Assembly: GCA_947095585.1 (NCBI GenBank)
Contig: OX352764.1
Span: 62,001 to 126,000, forward strand
DNA from: Nephrocerus scutellatus
Lineage: Eukaryota > Arthropoda > Insecta > Diptera > Pipunculidae
Length of the DNA stretch: 64,000 bases
Direction: 5' to 3'
Numbering within the stretch: the first letter of the stretch is position 1; each line of letters begins with the position of its first letter. The translations under genes and the position numbers were made by a program. This document shows, piece after piece, positions 26,521 through 39,389 of this stretch. The notes beneath the pieces are model-generated. The model did not search any database. It was not told the origin of the DNA and was given only the letters and a program-made list of their open reading frames with translations.

Positions 26521-29500
26521 TCATACATTTTAAGAGGTTTTTGGATCAAAAGTGGCAGTAAAGTTGGGAGGTTTGACCACATTATTGGTATCATTGGAAA
26601 GCTTGAGTTTCAGGCTACAAAATATTCTCATACTGTTGGACAGTATAGGCAAAGCTAACAGACCTTCAGCGCATTGAAGCACATTTTTCACATTTTACAC
26701 TCATACATTTTAAGAGGTTTTTGGATCAAAAGTGGCAGTAAAGTTGGGAGGGTTGACCACATTATTGGTACCATTGGAAAGCTTGCATTTCAGGCTACAA
26801 AATATACTCATATATTTGGACAGTATAGGCAAGGCTAACAGACCTTCAGCGAATTGAAGCATATTTCTCACATTTTACACTCATACATTTTAAGAGGTTT
26901 TTGGATCAAAAGTGGCAGTAAAGTTGGGAGGTTTGACCATATTATTGGTATCATTGGAAAGCTTGTGTTTCAGGCTACAAAATATACTCATGTGGTTGGA
27001 CAGTATAGGCAAGGCTAACAGAACTTCAGCGCATTGAAGCACATTTTTCACATTTTACACTCATACATTTTAAGAGGTTTTTGGATCAAAAGTGGCAGTA
27101 AAGTTGGGAGGTTTGACCACATTATTGGTATCATTGGAAAGCTTGAGTTTCAGGCTACAAAATATATTCATATGGTTGGACAGTATAGGCAAGGCTAACA
27201 GACCTTCAGCGCATTGAAGCACATTTCTCACATTTTACACTCATACATTTTAAGAGGTTTTTGGATCAAAAGTGGCAGTAAAGTTGGGAGGTTTGACTAC
27301 ATTATTGGTATCATTGGAAAGCTTGAGTTTCAGGCTACAAAATATTCTCATACTGTTGGACAGTATAGGCAAAGCTAACAGACCTTCAGCGCATTGAAGC
27401 ACATTTTTCACATTTTACACTCATACATTTTAAGAGGTTTTTGGATCAAAAGTGGCAGTAAAGTTGGGAGGTTTGACCACATTATTGGTACCATTGGAAA
27501 GCTTGCATTTCAGGCTACAAAATATACTCATATATTTGGACAGTATAGGCAAGGCTAACAGACCTTCAGCGAATTGAAGCATATTTCTCACATTTTACAC
27601 TCATACATTTTAAGAGGTTTTTGGATCAAAAGTGGCAGTAAAGTTGGGAGGTTTGACCACATTATTGGTACCATTGGAAAGCTTGCATTTCAGGCTACAA
27701 AATATATTCATATATTTCGACAGTATAGGCAAGGCTAACAGACCTTCAGCGAATTGAAGCATATTTCTCACATTTTACACTCATACATTTTAAGAGGTTT
27801 TTGGATCAAAAGTGGCAGTAAAGTTGGGAGGTTTGGCTACATTATTGGTATCATTGGAAAGCTTGAGTTTCAGGCTACAAAATATATTCATATGGTTGGA
27901 CAGTATAGGCAAGGCTAACAGACCTTCAGCGCATTGAAGCACATTTCTCACAATTTACACTCATACATTTTAAGAGGTTTTTGGATCAAAAGTGGCAGTA
28001 AAGTTGGGAGGTTTGACTACATTATTGGTATCATTGGAAAGCTTGAGTTTCAGGCTACAAAATATTCTCATACTGTTGGACAGTATAGGCAAAGCTAACA
28101 GACCTTCAGCGCATTGAAGCACATTTTTCACATTTTACACTCATACATTTTAAGAGGTTTTTGGATCAAAAGTGGCAGTAAAGTTGGGAGGGTTGACCAC
28201 ATTATTGGTACCATTGGAAAGCTTGCATTTCAGGCTACAAAATATGCTCATATATTTGGACAGTATAGGCAAGGCTAACAGACCTTCAGCGAATTGAAGC
28301 ATATTTCTCACATTTTACACTCATACATTTTAAGAGGTTTTTGGATCAAAAGTGGCAGTAAAGTTGGGAGTTTTGACCACATTATTGGTATCATTGGAAA
28401 GCTTGTGTTCCAGGCTACAAAATATACTCATGTGGTTGGACAGTATAGGCAAGGCTAACAGACCTTCAGCGCATTGAAGCACATTTCTCACATTTTACAC
28501 TCATACATTTTAAGAGGTTTTTGGATCAAAAGTGGCAGTAAAGTTGGGAGGTTTGACTACATTATTGGTATCATTGGAAAGCTTGAGTTTCAGGCTACAA
28601 AATATTCTCATACTGTTGGACAGTATAGGCAAAGCTAACAGACCTTCAGCGCATTGAAGCACATTTTTCACATTTTACACTCATACATTTTAAGAGGTTT
28701 TTGGATCAAAAGTGGCAGTAAAGTTGGGAGGGTTGACCACATTATTGGTACCATTGGAAAGCTTGCATTTCAGGCTACAAAATATACTCATATATTTGGA
28801 CAGTATAGGCAAGGCTAACAGACCTTCAGCGAATTGAAGCATATTTCTCACATTTTACACTCATACATTTTAAGAGGTTTTTGGATCAAAAGTGGCAGTA
28901 AAGTTGGGAGGTTTGACCATATTATTGGTATCATTGGAAAGCTTGTGTTTCAGGCTACAAAATATACTCATGTGGTTGGACAGTATAGGCAAGGCTAACA
29001 GAACTTCAGCGCATTGAAGCACATTTTTCACATTTTACACTCATACATTTTAAGAGGTTTTTGGATCAAAAGTGGCAGTAAAGTTGGGAGGTTTGACCAC
29101 ATTATTGGTATCATTGGAAAGCTTGAGTTTCAGGCTACAAAATATATTCATATGGTTGGACAGTATAGGCAAGGCTAACAGACCTTCAGCGCATTGAAGC
29201 ACATTTCTCACATTTTACACTCATACATTTTAAGAGGTTTTTGGATCAAAAGTGGCAGTAAAGTTGGGAGGTTTGACTACATTATTGGTATCATTGGAAA
29301 GCTTGAGTTTCAGGCTACAAAATATTCTCATACTGTTGGACAGTATAGGCAAAGCTAACAGACCTTCAGCGCATTGAAGCACATTTTTCACATTTTACAC
29401 TCATACATTTTAAGAGGTTTTTGGATCAAAAGTGGCAGTAAAGTTGGGAGGTTTGACCACATTATTGGTACCATTGGAAAGCTTGCATTTCAGGCTACAA

Positions 29501-30480
29501 AATATACTCATATATTTGGACAGTATAGGCAAGGCTAACAGACCTTCAGCGAATTGAAGCATATTTCTCACATTTTACACTCATACATTTTAAGAGGTTT
29601 TTGGATCAAAAGTGGCAGTAAAGTTGGGAGGTTTGACCACATTATTGGTACCATTGGAAAGCTTGCATTTCAGGCTACAAAATATATTCATATATTTCGA
29701 CAGTATAGGCAAGGCTAACAGACCTTCAGCGAATTGAAGCATATTTCTCACATTTTACACTCATACATTTTAAGAGGTTTTTGGATCAAAAGTGGCAGTA
29801 AAGTTGGGAGGTTTGGCTACATTATTGGTATCATTGGAAAGCTTGAGTTTCAGGCTACAAAATATATTCATATGGTTGGACAGTATAGGCAAGGCTAACA
29901 GACCTTCAGCGCATTGAAGCACATTTCTCACATTTTACACTCATACATTTTAAGAGGTTTTTGGATCAAAAGTGGCAGTAAAGTTGGGAGGTTTGACTAC
30001 ATTATTGGTATCATTGGAAAGCTTGAGTTTCAGGCTACAAAATATTCTCATACTGTTGGACAGTATAGGCAAAGCTAACAGACCTTCAGCGCATTGAAGC
30101 ACATTTTTCACATTTTACACTCATACATTTTAAGAGGTTTTTGGATCAAAAGTGGCAGTAAAGTTGGGAGGGTTGACCACATTATTGGTACCATTGGAAA
30201 GCTTGCATTTCAGGCTACAAAATATGCTCATATATTTGGACAGTATAGGCAAGGCTAACAGACCTTCAGCGAATTGAAGCATATTTCTCACATTTTACAC
30301 TCATACATTTTAAGAGGTTTTTGGATCAAAAGTGGCAGTAAAGTTGGGAGTTTTGACCACATTATTGGTATCATTGGAAAGCTTGTGTTTCAGGCTACAA
30401 AATATACTCATGTGGTTGGACAGTATAGGCAAGGCTAACAGACCTTCAGCGCATTGAAGCACATTTTTCACATTTTACAC
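26521..30480 (-). repeat. Tandem duplication of an 11-mer (1,980 bp x 2)
   Basis: 26521-28500 and 28501-30480 share monomer order, including F' with GACCAT and GAACTTCAGC at 27021 and 29001, the following E'-C-B-A-E-C-D-F set and A-type TTTCGACAG at 27711 and 29691. Offsets are 1,980 bp. The join near 28400-28500 has small differences (GTGTTCC, TTTCTCA). Confidence 0.82.
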
Positions 30481-32280
30481 TCATACATTTTAAGAGGTTT
30501 TTGGATCAAAAGTGGCAGTAAAGTTGGGAGGTTTGGCTACATTATTGGTATCATTGGAAAGCTTGAGTTTCAGGCTACAAAATATATTCATATGGTTGGA
30601 CAGTATAGGCAAGGCTAACAGACCTTCAGCGCATTGAAGCACATTTCTCACATTTTACACTCATACATTTTAAGAGGTTTTTGGATCAAAAGTGGCAGTA
30701 AAGTTGGGAGGGTTGACCACATTATTGGTACCATTGGAAAGCTTGCATTTCAGGCTACAAAATATGCTCATATATTTGGACAGTATAGGCAAGGCTAACA
30801 GACCTTCAGCGAATTGAAGCATATTTCTCACATTTTACACTCATACATTTTAAGAGGTTTTTGGATCAAAAGTGGCAGTAAAGTTGGGAGGTTTGGCTAC
30901 ATTATTGGTATCATTGGAAAGCTTGAGTTTCAGGCTACAAAATATATTCATATGGTTGGACAGTATAGGCAAGGCTAACAGACCTTCAGCGCATTGAAGC
31001 ACATTTCTCACATTTTACACTCATACATTTTAAGAGGTTTTTGGATCAAAAGTGGCAGTAAAGTTGGGAGGTTTGACTACATTATTGGTATCATTGGAAA
31101 GCTTGAGTTTCAGGCTACAAAATATTCTCATACTGTTGGACAGTATAGGCAAAGCTAACAGACCTTCAGCGCATTGAAGCACATTTTTCACATTTTACAC
31201 TCATACATTTTAAGAGGTTTTTGGATCAAAAGTGGCAGTAAAGTTGGGAGGGTTGACCACATTATTGGTACCATTGGAAAGCTTGCATTTCAGGCTACAA
31301 AATATACTCATATATTTGGACAGTATAGGCAAGGCTAACAGACCTTCAGCGAATTGAAGCATATTTCTCACATTTTACACTCATACATTTTAAGAGGTTT
31401 TTGGATCAAAAGTGGCAGTAAAGTTGGGAGGGTTGACCACATTATTGGTACCATTGGAAAGCTTGCATTTCAGGCTACAAAATATGCTCATATATTTGGA
31501 CAGTATAGGCAAGGCTAACAGACCTTCAGCGAATTGAAGCATATTTCTCACATTTTACACTCATACATTTTAAGAGGTTTTTGGATCAAAAGTGGCAGTA
31601 AAGTTTGGAGGTTTGACCACATTATTGGTATCATTGGAAAGCTTGTGTTTCAGGCTACAAAATATACTCATGTGGTTGGACAGTATAGGCAAGGCTAACA
31701 GACCTTCAGCGCATTGAAGCACATTTTTCACATTTTACACTCATACATTTTAAGAGGTTTTTGGATCAAAAGTGGCAGTAAAGTTGGGAGGTTTGACCAC
31801 ATTATTGGTATCATTGGAAAGCTTGCATTTCACGCTACAAAATATACTCATATGGTTGGACAGTATAGGCAAGGCTAACAGACCTTCAGCGCATTGAAGC
31901 ACATTTTTCACATTTTACACTCATACATTTTAAGAGGTTTTTGGATCAAAAGTGGCAGTAAAGTTGGGAGGTTTGACCACATTATTGGTATCATTGGAAA
32001 GCTTGCATTTCACGCTACAAAATATACTCATATGGTTGGACAGTATAGGCAAGGCTAACAGACCTTCAGCGCATTGAAGCACATTTTTCACATTTTACAC
32101 TCATACATTTTAAGAGGTTTTTGGATCAAAAGTGGCAGTAAAGTTGGGAGGTTTGACCACATTATTGGTATCATTGGAAAGCTTGTGTTTCAGGCTACAA
32201 AATATACTCATGTGGTTGGACAGTATAGGCAAGGCTAACAGACCTTCAGCGCATTGAAGCACATTTTTCACATTTTACAC
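29790..32280 (-). repeat. 2.5-kb higher-order block, copy 2 (14.94 kb from copy 1)
   Basis: Matches 14850-17340 monomer for monomer, including AAAGTTTGGAGG at 31602 and two TCACGCTAC monomers at about 31830 and 32010. It retains the full CATTATTGG where copy 1 has a deletion. Confidence 0.8.
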
Positions 32281-32640
32281 TCATACATTTTAAGAGGTTT
32301 TTGGATCAAAAGTGGCAGTAAAGTTGGGAGGGTTGACCACATTATTGGTACCATTGGAAAGCTTGCATTTCAGGCTACAAAATATACTCATATATTTGGA
32401 CAGTATAGGCAAGGCTAACAGACCTTCAGCGAATTGAAGCATATTTCTCACATTTTACACTCATACATTTTAAGAGGTTTTTGGATCAAAAGTGGCAGTA
32501 AAGTTGGGAGGTTTGACCACGTTATTGATATCATTGGAAAGCTTGTGTTTCAGGCTACAAAATATATTCATATGGTTGGACAGTATAGGCAAGGCTAACA
32601 GACCTTCAGCGCATTGAAGCACATTTCTCACATTTTACAC

Positions 32641-35600
32641 TCATACATTTTAAGAGGTTTTTGGATCAAAAGTGGCAGTAAAGTTGGGAGGTTTGACCAC
32701 ATTATTAGTATCATTGGAAAGCTTGCATTTCAGGCTACAAAATATACTCATATGGTTGGACAGTATAGGCAAGGCTAAAAGACCTTCAGCGAATTGAAGC
32801 ACATTTTTCACATTTTACACTCATACATTTTAAGAGGTTTTTGGATCAAAAGTGGCAGTAAAGTTGGGAGGTTGGACCACATTATTGGTATCATTGGAAA
32901 GCTTGTGTTTCAGGCTACAAAATATACTCATGTGGTTGGACAGTATAGGCAAGGCTAACAGACCTTCAGCGCATTGAAGCACATTTTTCACATTTTACAC
33001 TCATACATTTTAAGAGGTTTTTGGATCAAAAGTGGCAGTAAAGTTGGGAGGTTTGACCACATTATTGATATCATTGGAAAGCTTCCATTTCAGGCTACAA
33101 AATATACTCATATGGTTGGACAGTATAGGCAAGGCTAACAGACCTTAAGCGCATTGAAGCACATTTCTCACATTTTACACTCATACATTTTAAGAGGTTT
33201 TTGGATCAAAAGTGGCAGTAAAGTTGGGAGGTTTGACCACATTATTAATATCATTAAAAAGCTTGTGTTTCAGGCTACAAAATATGCTCATATTGTTGGA
33301 TGGTATAGGCAAGGCTAACAGACCTTCAGCGCATTGAAACACATTTCTCACATTTTACACTCATACATTTTAAGAGGTTTTTGGATCAAAAGTGGCAGTA
33401 AAGTTGGGAGGTTTGACCACATTATTAGTATCATTGGAAAGCTTGCATTTCAGGCTACAAAATATACTCATATGGTTGGACAGTATAGGCAAGGCTAAAA
33501 GACCTTCAGCGAATTGAAGCACATTTTTCACATTTTACACTCATACATTTTAAGAGGTTTTTGGATCAAAAGTGGCAGTAAAGTTGGGAGGTTGGACCAC
33601 ATTATTGGTATCATTGGAAAGCTTGTGTTTCAGGCTACAAAATATACTCATGTGGTTGGACAGTATAGGCAAGGCTAACAGACCTTCAGCGCATTGAAGC
33701 ACATTTTTCACATTTTACACTCATACATTTTAAGAGGTTTTTGGATCAAAAGTGGCAGTAAAGTTGGGAGGTTTGACCACATTATTGGTATCATTGGAAA
33801 GCTTGCATTTCAGGCTACAAAATATATTCATATGGTTGGACAGTATAGGCAAGGCTAACAGACCTTAAGCGCATTGAAGCACATTTCTCACATTTTACAC
33901 TCATACATTTTAAGAGGTTTTTGGATCAAAAGTGGCAGTAAAGTTGGGAGGTTTGACCACATTATTGATATCATTAAAAAGCTTGTGTTTCAGGCTACAA
34001 AATATGCTCATATTGTTGGATGGTATAGGCAAGGCTAACAGACCTTCAGCGCATTGAAACACATTTCTCACATTTTACACTCATACATTTTAAAAGGTTT
34101 TTGGATCAAAAGTGACAGTAAAGTTGGGAGGTTTGACCACATTATTGGTATCATTGAAAAGCTTGTGTTTCAAGCTACAAAATATACTCATATTGTTGGA
34201 AAGTATAGGCAAGGCTAACAGACCTTCAGCGCATAGAAACACATTTCTCATATTTTACACTCATACATTTTAAGAGGTTTTTGGATCAAAAGTGGCAGTA
34301 AAGTTGGGAGGTTTGACCACATTATTGGTATCATTGGAAAGCTTGAGTTTCAGGCTACAAAATATTCTCATACTGTTGGACAGTATAGGCAAAGCTAACA
34401 GACCTTCAGCGCATTGAAGCACATTTTTCACATTTTACACTCATACATTTTAAGAGGTTTTTGGATCAAAAGTGGCAGTAAAATTGGGAGGGTTGACCAC
34501 ATTATTGGTACCATTAGAAAGCTTGAGTTTCAGGCTACAAAATATACTCATATATTTGGACAGTATAGGCAAGGCTAACAGACCTTCAGCGCATTGAAGC
34601 ACATTTCTCACATTTTACACTCATACATTTTAAGAGGTTTTTGGATCAAAAGTGGCAGTAAAGTTGGGAGGTTTGACCACATTATTAGTATCATTGGAAA
34701 GCTTGCATTTCAGGCTACAAAATATACTCATATGGTTGGACAGTATAGGCAAGGCTAAAAGACCTTCAGCGAATTGAAGCACATTTTTCACATTTTACAC
34801 TCATACATTTTAAGAGGTTTTTGGATCAAAAGTGGCAGTAAAGTTGGGAGGTTGGACCACATTATTGGTATCATTGGAAAGCTTGTGTTTCAGGCTACAA
34901 AATATACTCATGTGGTTGGACAGTATAGGCAAGGCTAACAGACCTTCAGCGCATTGAAGCACATTTTTCACATTTTACACTCATACATTTTAAGAGGTTT
35001 TTGGATCAAAAGTGGCAGTAAAGTTGGGAGGTTTGACCACATTATTGATATCATTGGAAAGCTTCCATTTCAGGCTACAAAATATACTCATATGGTTGGA
35101 CAGTATAGGCAAGGCTAACAGACCTTAAGCGCATTGAAGCACATTTCTCACATTTTACACTCATACATTTTAAGAGGTTTTTGGATCAAAAGTGGCAGTA
35201 AAGTTGGGAGGTTTGACCACATTATTGATATCATTAAAAAGCTTGTGTTTCAGGCTACAAAATATGCTCATATTGTTGGATGGTATAGGCAAGGCTAACA
35301 GACCTTCAGCGCATTGAAACACATTTCTCACATTTTACACTCATACATTTTAAGAGGTTTTTGGATCAAAAGTGGCAGTAAAGTTGGGAGGTTTGACCAC
35401 ATTATTAGTATCATTGGAAAGCTTGCATTTCAGGCTACAAAATATACTCATATGGTTGGACAGTATAGGCAAGGCTAAAAGACCTTCAGCGAATTGAAGC
35501 ACATTTTTCACATTTTACACTCATACATTTTAAGAGGTTTTTGGATCAAAAGTGGCAGTAAAGTTGGGAGGTTGGACCACATTATTGGTATCATTGGAAA

Positions 35601-36600
35601 GCTTGTGTTTCAGGCTACAAAATATACTCATGTGGTTGGACAGTATAGGCAAGGCTAACAGACCTTCAGCGCATTGAAGCACATTTTTCACATTTTACAC
35701 TCATACATTTTAAGAGGTTTTTGGATCAAAAGTGGCAGTAAAGTTGGGAGGTTTGACCACATTATTGGTATCATTGGAAAGCTTGCATTTCAGGCTACAA
35801 AATATATTCATATGGTTGGACAGTATAGGCAAGGCTAACAGACCTTAAGCGCATTGAAGCACATTTCTCACATTTTACACTCATACATTTTAAGAGGTTT
35901 TTGGATCAAAAGTGGCAGTAAAGTTGGGAGGTTTGACCACATTATTGATATCATTAAAAAGCTTGTGTTTCAGGCTACAAAATATGCTCATATTGTTGGA
36001 TGGTATAGGCAAGGCTAACAGACCTTCAGCGCATTGAAACACATTTCTCACATTTTACACTCATACATTTTAAAAGGTTTTTGGATCAAAAGTGACAGTA
36101 AAGTTGGGAGGTTTGACCACATTATTGGTATCATTGAAAAGCTTGTGTTTCAAGCTACAAAATATACTCATATTGTTGGAAAGTATAGGCAAGGCTAACA
36201 GACCTTCAGCGCATAGAAACACATTTCTCATATTTTACACTCATACATTTTAAGAGGTTTTTGGATCAAAAGTGGCAGTAAAGTTGGGAGGTTTGACCAC
36301 ATTATTGGTATCATTGGAAAGCTTGAGTTTCAGGCTACAAAATATTCTCATACTGTTGGACAGTATAGGCAAAGCTAACAGACCTTCAGCGCATTGAAGC
36401 ACATTTTTCACATTTTACACTCATACATTTTAAGAGGTTTTTGGATCAAAAGTGGCAGTAAAATTGGGAGGGTTGACCACATTATTGGTACCATTAGAAA
36501 GCTTGAGTTTCAGGCTACAAAATATACTCATATATTTGGACAGTATAGGCAAGGCTAACAGACCTTCAGCGAATTGAAGCATATTTCTCACACTTTACAC
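32641..36600 (-). repeat. Tandem duplication of a diverged 11-mer (1,980 bp x 2)
   Basis: 32641-34620 and 34621-36600 each contain two copies of a four-monomer set (ATTATTAGTA; GGTTGGACC; ATTGATATC or GGTATC with TTAAGCGC; ATCATTAAAAAGC with TGGTATAGG) followed by three further types (AGTGACAGT with AAGTATAGG; a C-like type; AAATTGGG). Diagnostic ATTATTAGTA is at 32701, 33421, 34681 and 35401, so spacing is 720 and 1,980 bp. These types are not seen in the core before 32.5 kb. Confidence 0.88.
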
Positions 36601-38280
36601 TCATACATTTTAAGAGGTTTTTGGATCAAAAGTGGCAGTAAAGTTGGGAGGTTTGACCACATTATTGGTATCATTGGAAAGCTTGTGTTTCAGGCTACAA
36701 AATATACTCATGTGGTTGGACAGTATAGGCAAGGCTAACAGACCTTCAGCGCATTGAAGCACATTTTTCACATTTTACACTCATACATTTTAAGAGGTTT
36801 TTGGATCAAAAGTGGCAGTAAAGTTGGGAGGGTTGACCACATTATTGGTACCATTGGAAAGCTTGCATTTCAGGCTACAAAATATGCTCATATATTTGGA
36901 CAGTATAGGCAAGGCTAACAGACCTTCAGCGAATTGAAGCATATTTCTCACATTTTACACTCATACATTTTAAGAGGTTTTTGGATCAAAAGTGGCAGAA
37001 AAGTTCTGAGGTTTGACCACATTATTGGTATCATTGGAAAGCTTGTGTTTCAGGCTACAAAATATACTCATGTGGTTGGACAGTATAGGCAAGGCTAACA
37101 GACCTTCAGCGCATTGAAGCACATTTTTCACATTTTACACTTATACATTTTAAGAGGTTTTTGGATCAAAAGTGGCAGTAAAGTTGGGAGGTTTGACCAC
37201 ATTATTGGTATCATTGGAAAGCTTGAGTTTAAGGCTACAAAATATTCTCATACTGTTGGACAGTATAGGCAAAGCTAACAGACCTTCAGCGCATTGAAGC
37301 ACATTTTTCACATTTTACACTCATACATTTTAAGAGGTTTTTGGATCAAAAGTGGCAGTAAAGTTGGGAGGGTTGACCACATTATTGGTACCATTGGAAA
37401 GCTTGTGTTTCAGGCTACAAAATATACTCATATATTTGGACAGTATAGGCAAGGCTAACAGACCTTCAGCGAATTGAAGCATATTTCTCACATTTTACAC
37501 TCATACATTTTAAGAGGTTTTTGGATCAAAAGTGGCAGTAAAGTTGGGAGGTTTGACCACATTATTGGTATCATTGGAAAGCTTGCATTTCAGGCTAAAA
37601 AATATACTCATATGGTTGGACAGTATAGGCAAGGCTAAAAGACCTTCAGCGAATTGAAGCACATTTTTCACATTTTACACTCATACATTTTAAGAGGTTT
37701 TTGGATCAAAAGTGGCAGTAAAGTTGGGAGGTTTGACCACATTATTGGCATCATTGGAAAGCTTGCGTTTTAGGCTACAAAATATACTCATGTGGTTGGA
37801 CAGTATAGGCAAGGCTAACAGACCTTCAGCGCATTGAAGCACATTTTTCACATTTTACACTCATAAATTTTAAGAGGTTTTTGGATAAAAAGTGGCAGTA
37901 AAGTTGGGAGGTTTGACCACATTATTGGTATCATTGTGGAAAGCTTGAGTTTCAGGCTACAAAATATTCTCATACTGTTGGACAGTATAGGCAAAGCTAA
38001 CAGACCTTCAGCGCATTGAAGCACATTTTTCACATTTTACACTCATACATTTTAAGAGGTTTTTGGATCAAAAGTGGCAGTAAAGTTGGGTGGGTTGATC
38101 ACATTATTGGTACCATTGGAAAGCTTGCATTTCAGGCTACAAAATATACTCATATTGTTGAACAGTATAGGCAAGGCTAACAGACCTTCAGCGAATTGAA
38201 GCATATTTCTCACATTTTACACTCATACATTTTAAGAGGTTTTTGGATCAAAAGTGGCAGTAAAGTTAGGAGGTTTGACC

Positions 38281-38284
38281 ATAT
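38281..38284. other. Target-site duplication, left copy (ATAT)
   Basis: ATAT directly precedes the 5' LTR and is repeated at 43223-43226 after the 3' LTR. Removing the element and one ATAT restores an ordinary satellite sequence (GACC-ATAT-TATTGG), as found intact near 17578. Confidence 0.92.
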
Positions 38285-38369
38285 TGTAACGAAGTTGGCT
38301 AAATACCACTTCGCTACAAACCATATGTCTAAAGTAATTGCTGTACAAAAACAAACCCAGTCACTCGAT

Positions 38370-38403
38370 ATATAATGCAAAATTAACCAATTTTGCATTA
38401 TAT
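38370..38403. promoter_or_regulatory. 15-bp perfect inverted repeat in LTR (second copy 42088-42121)
   Basis: Arms 38370-38384 and 38389-38403 are exact reverse complements around the 4-nt loop AACC; the core is ATGCAAAATT / AATTTTGCAT. It lies about 85 bp into the U3 side of the LTR, a place where transcription factors bind. A POU/octamer-like ATGCAAAAT is visible, but binding is only a guess. Confidence 0.6.
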
Positions 38404-38408
38404 CAATT

Positions 38409-38461
38409 TAGCGCAATACGAGTGTACTCGGCCGGTATGCAGTACGTATAAGGTTCAATCC
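38409..38461 (+). promoter_or_regulatory. Possible Pol III A-box/B-box pair in LTR
   Basis: TAGCGCAATACG (38409-38420) loosely resembles an A box and GGTTCAATCC (38452-38461) fits the tRNA B-box consensus; spacing is tRNA-like. No full cloverleaf can be folded around it. GGTTCAA also pairs with the nearby TTGAACC, which may be the true reason for the motif. Confidence 0.25.
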
Positions 38462-38640
38462 GGCGGTTGAACCAACATAATTATTTTTTGCGGGAAAAGG
38501 GTTTTTCGCCCAATGAATGATAGAAATTTATCAATGATATTATTTATAATCAAATAATTTTTCCAAAAAGGGTGAAAACAAAATTCCCAAGGAATTCAAC
38601 TATTAAGACACACTTATATGCTCCAATCAATCAACAAGAA

Positions 38641-38760
38641 CGAGAATAGAACATACTACGGCACGGTAGTAAAAACTATTCGAGAATAGAACATACTACG
38701 GCACGGTAGTAAAATCTATTCAAGAGTAGACTATACTGCGGCAAGGCAGCTATACCTACT
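38641..38760 (+). repeat. Three 40-bp tandem repeats in U3 of the LTR
   Basis: Units 38641-38680 and 38681-38720 differ at one base; 38721-38760 is diverged. Each has an internal dyad: TACTAC...GTAGTA in units 1 and 2, CTGC...GCAG in unit 3, where one A-T pair has become G-C. The 3' LTR carries the same array at about 42359-42478. Enhancer-like repeats are common in U3, but function here is inferred. Confidence 0.75.
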
Positions 38761-38889
38761 CAAAGGGAAGAAAGCGTTGTGGTTCACAGCAAATTCCCCC
38801 TTTACCGACAGCTTTTCGCTGACTACTGTTCTCCACGAACAGCCCCTTTTTTGGTGACAAGGCTAGCCGAGTCATATTAATGTAACACG

Positions 38890-39085
38890 TTGCCGAGGTT
38901 GTAAAACCAGACAACTGTGCTGCATTATATACTCGTACTTTCTTTGTCTAGGTCAATATAACAAAATTGTCAAGGTTGTAAAACCGGGCTAATTTTGTTG
39001 TGTTGTACACCCATACTTACTGTGTCTATTGCAGTATAGCGAACGATCGAGGTTGTAAAACCAGGTAGTATCGCTATATTGTAAT
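38890..39085 (+). repeat. Three diverged ~80-bp repeats with GGTTGTAAAACC
   Basis: GAGGTTGTAAAACCAG (about 38897), AAGGTTGTAAAACCGG (about 38970) and GAGGTTGTAAAACCAG (about 39050) occur in similar surroundings: a short word before each is repeated inverted after it, such as AGTATAGCGA...TCGCTATATT. The set is repeated in the 3' LTR. Confidence 0.6.
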
Positions 39086-39383
39086 TTACAAGACACTAAG
39101 CAGTCCGCTTGCTCCCAGTGTGGTAGCTATCCCCCGGACCTCGCTTGCTTACTCGTATAGTAATTCACTATACCGCGCTGTTCCGTAGAACGCTGCTCGT
39201 GTGCTCTAGTAGCAACCACTTAAAGAGCAGAAGCCGCCCATCAACCCCCTTTTCCGCAGTCGAATACTCTCGGCTGCAATCAAGTTCCCCTGGTTTCCCC
39301 GTACCGAGTACGTACAAACCAACGTATCGTAAGTTTATTTAAGTATATTTATATGTAAGTACGTATAGACTAAGAGATCAAGA

Positions 39384-39389
39384 AATAAA
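39384..39389 (+). promoter_or_regulatory. AATAAA polyadenylation signal in LTR (3' LTR copy at 43102)
   Basis: AATAAA about 115 bp before the LTR end. In the 3' LTR the equivalent position is suitable for ending the element's transcript. It is the only clear AATAAA near the LTR 3' side. Confidence 0.55.

Larger units (their letters stand above)
11630..38284 (-). repeat. 180-bp satellite array, block B (about 148 monomers)
   Basis: Same monomer as block A, reverse-complement orientation. Length is again almost invariant: one 1-bp deletion near 17223 (CATATTGG for CATTATTGG) and one 2-bp insertion near 37935 (CATTGTGG for CATTGG) are the only indels I found. The order of monomer types is the mirror of the block A higher-order repeat. 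Class I monomers again carry GGTACC. It is interrupted at 38285 by the LTR element. Confidence 0.96.

Noticed and set aside
38401..38470. tRNA gene inside the LTR
   Set aside because: B-box-like word present, but no acceptor, D or anticodon stems can be formed.
39145..39342. 65-codon frame in each LTR
   Set aside because: Lies in U3/R-like LTR sequence, Ser/Arg-rich with no recognised domain; identical in both LTRs simply because LTRs are copies.
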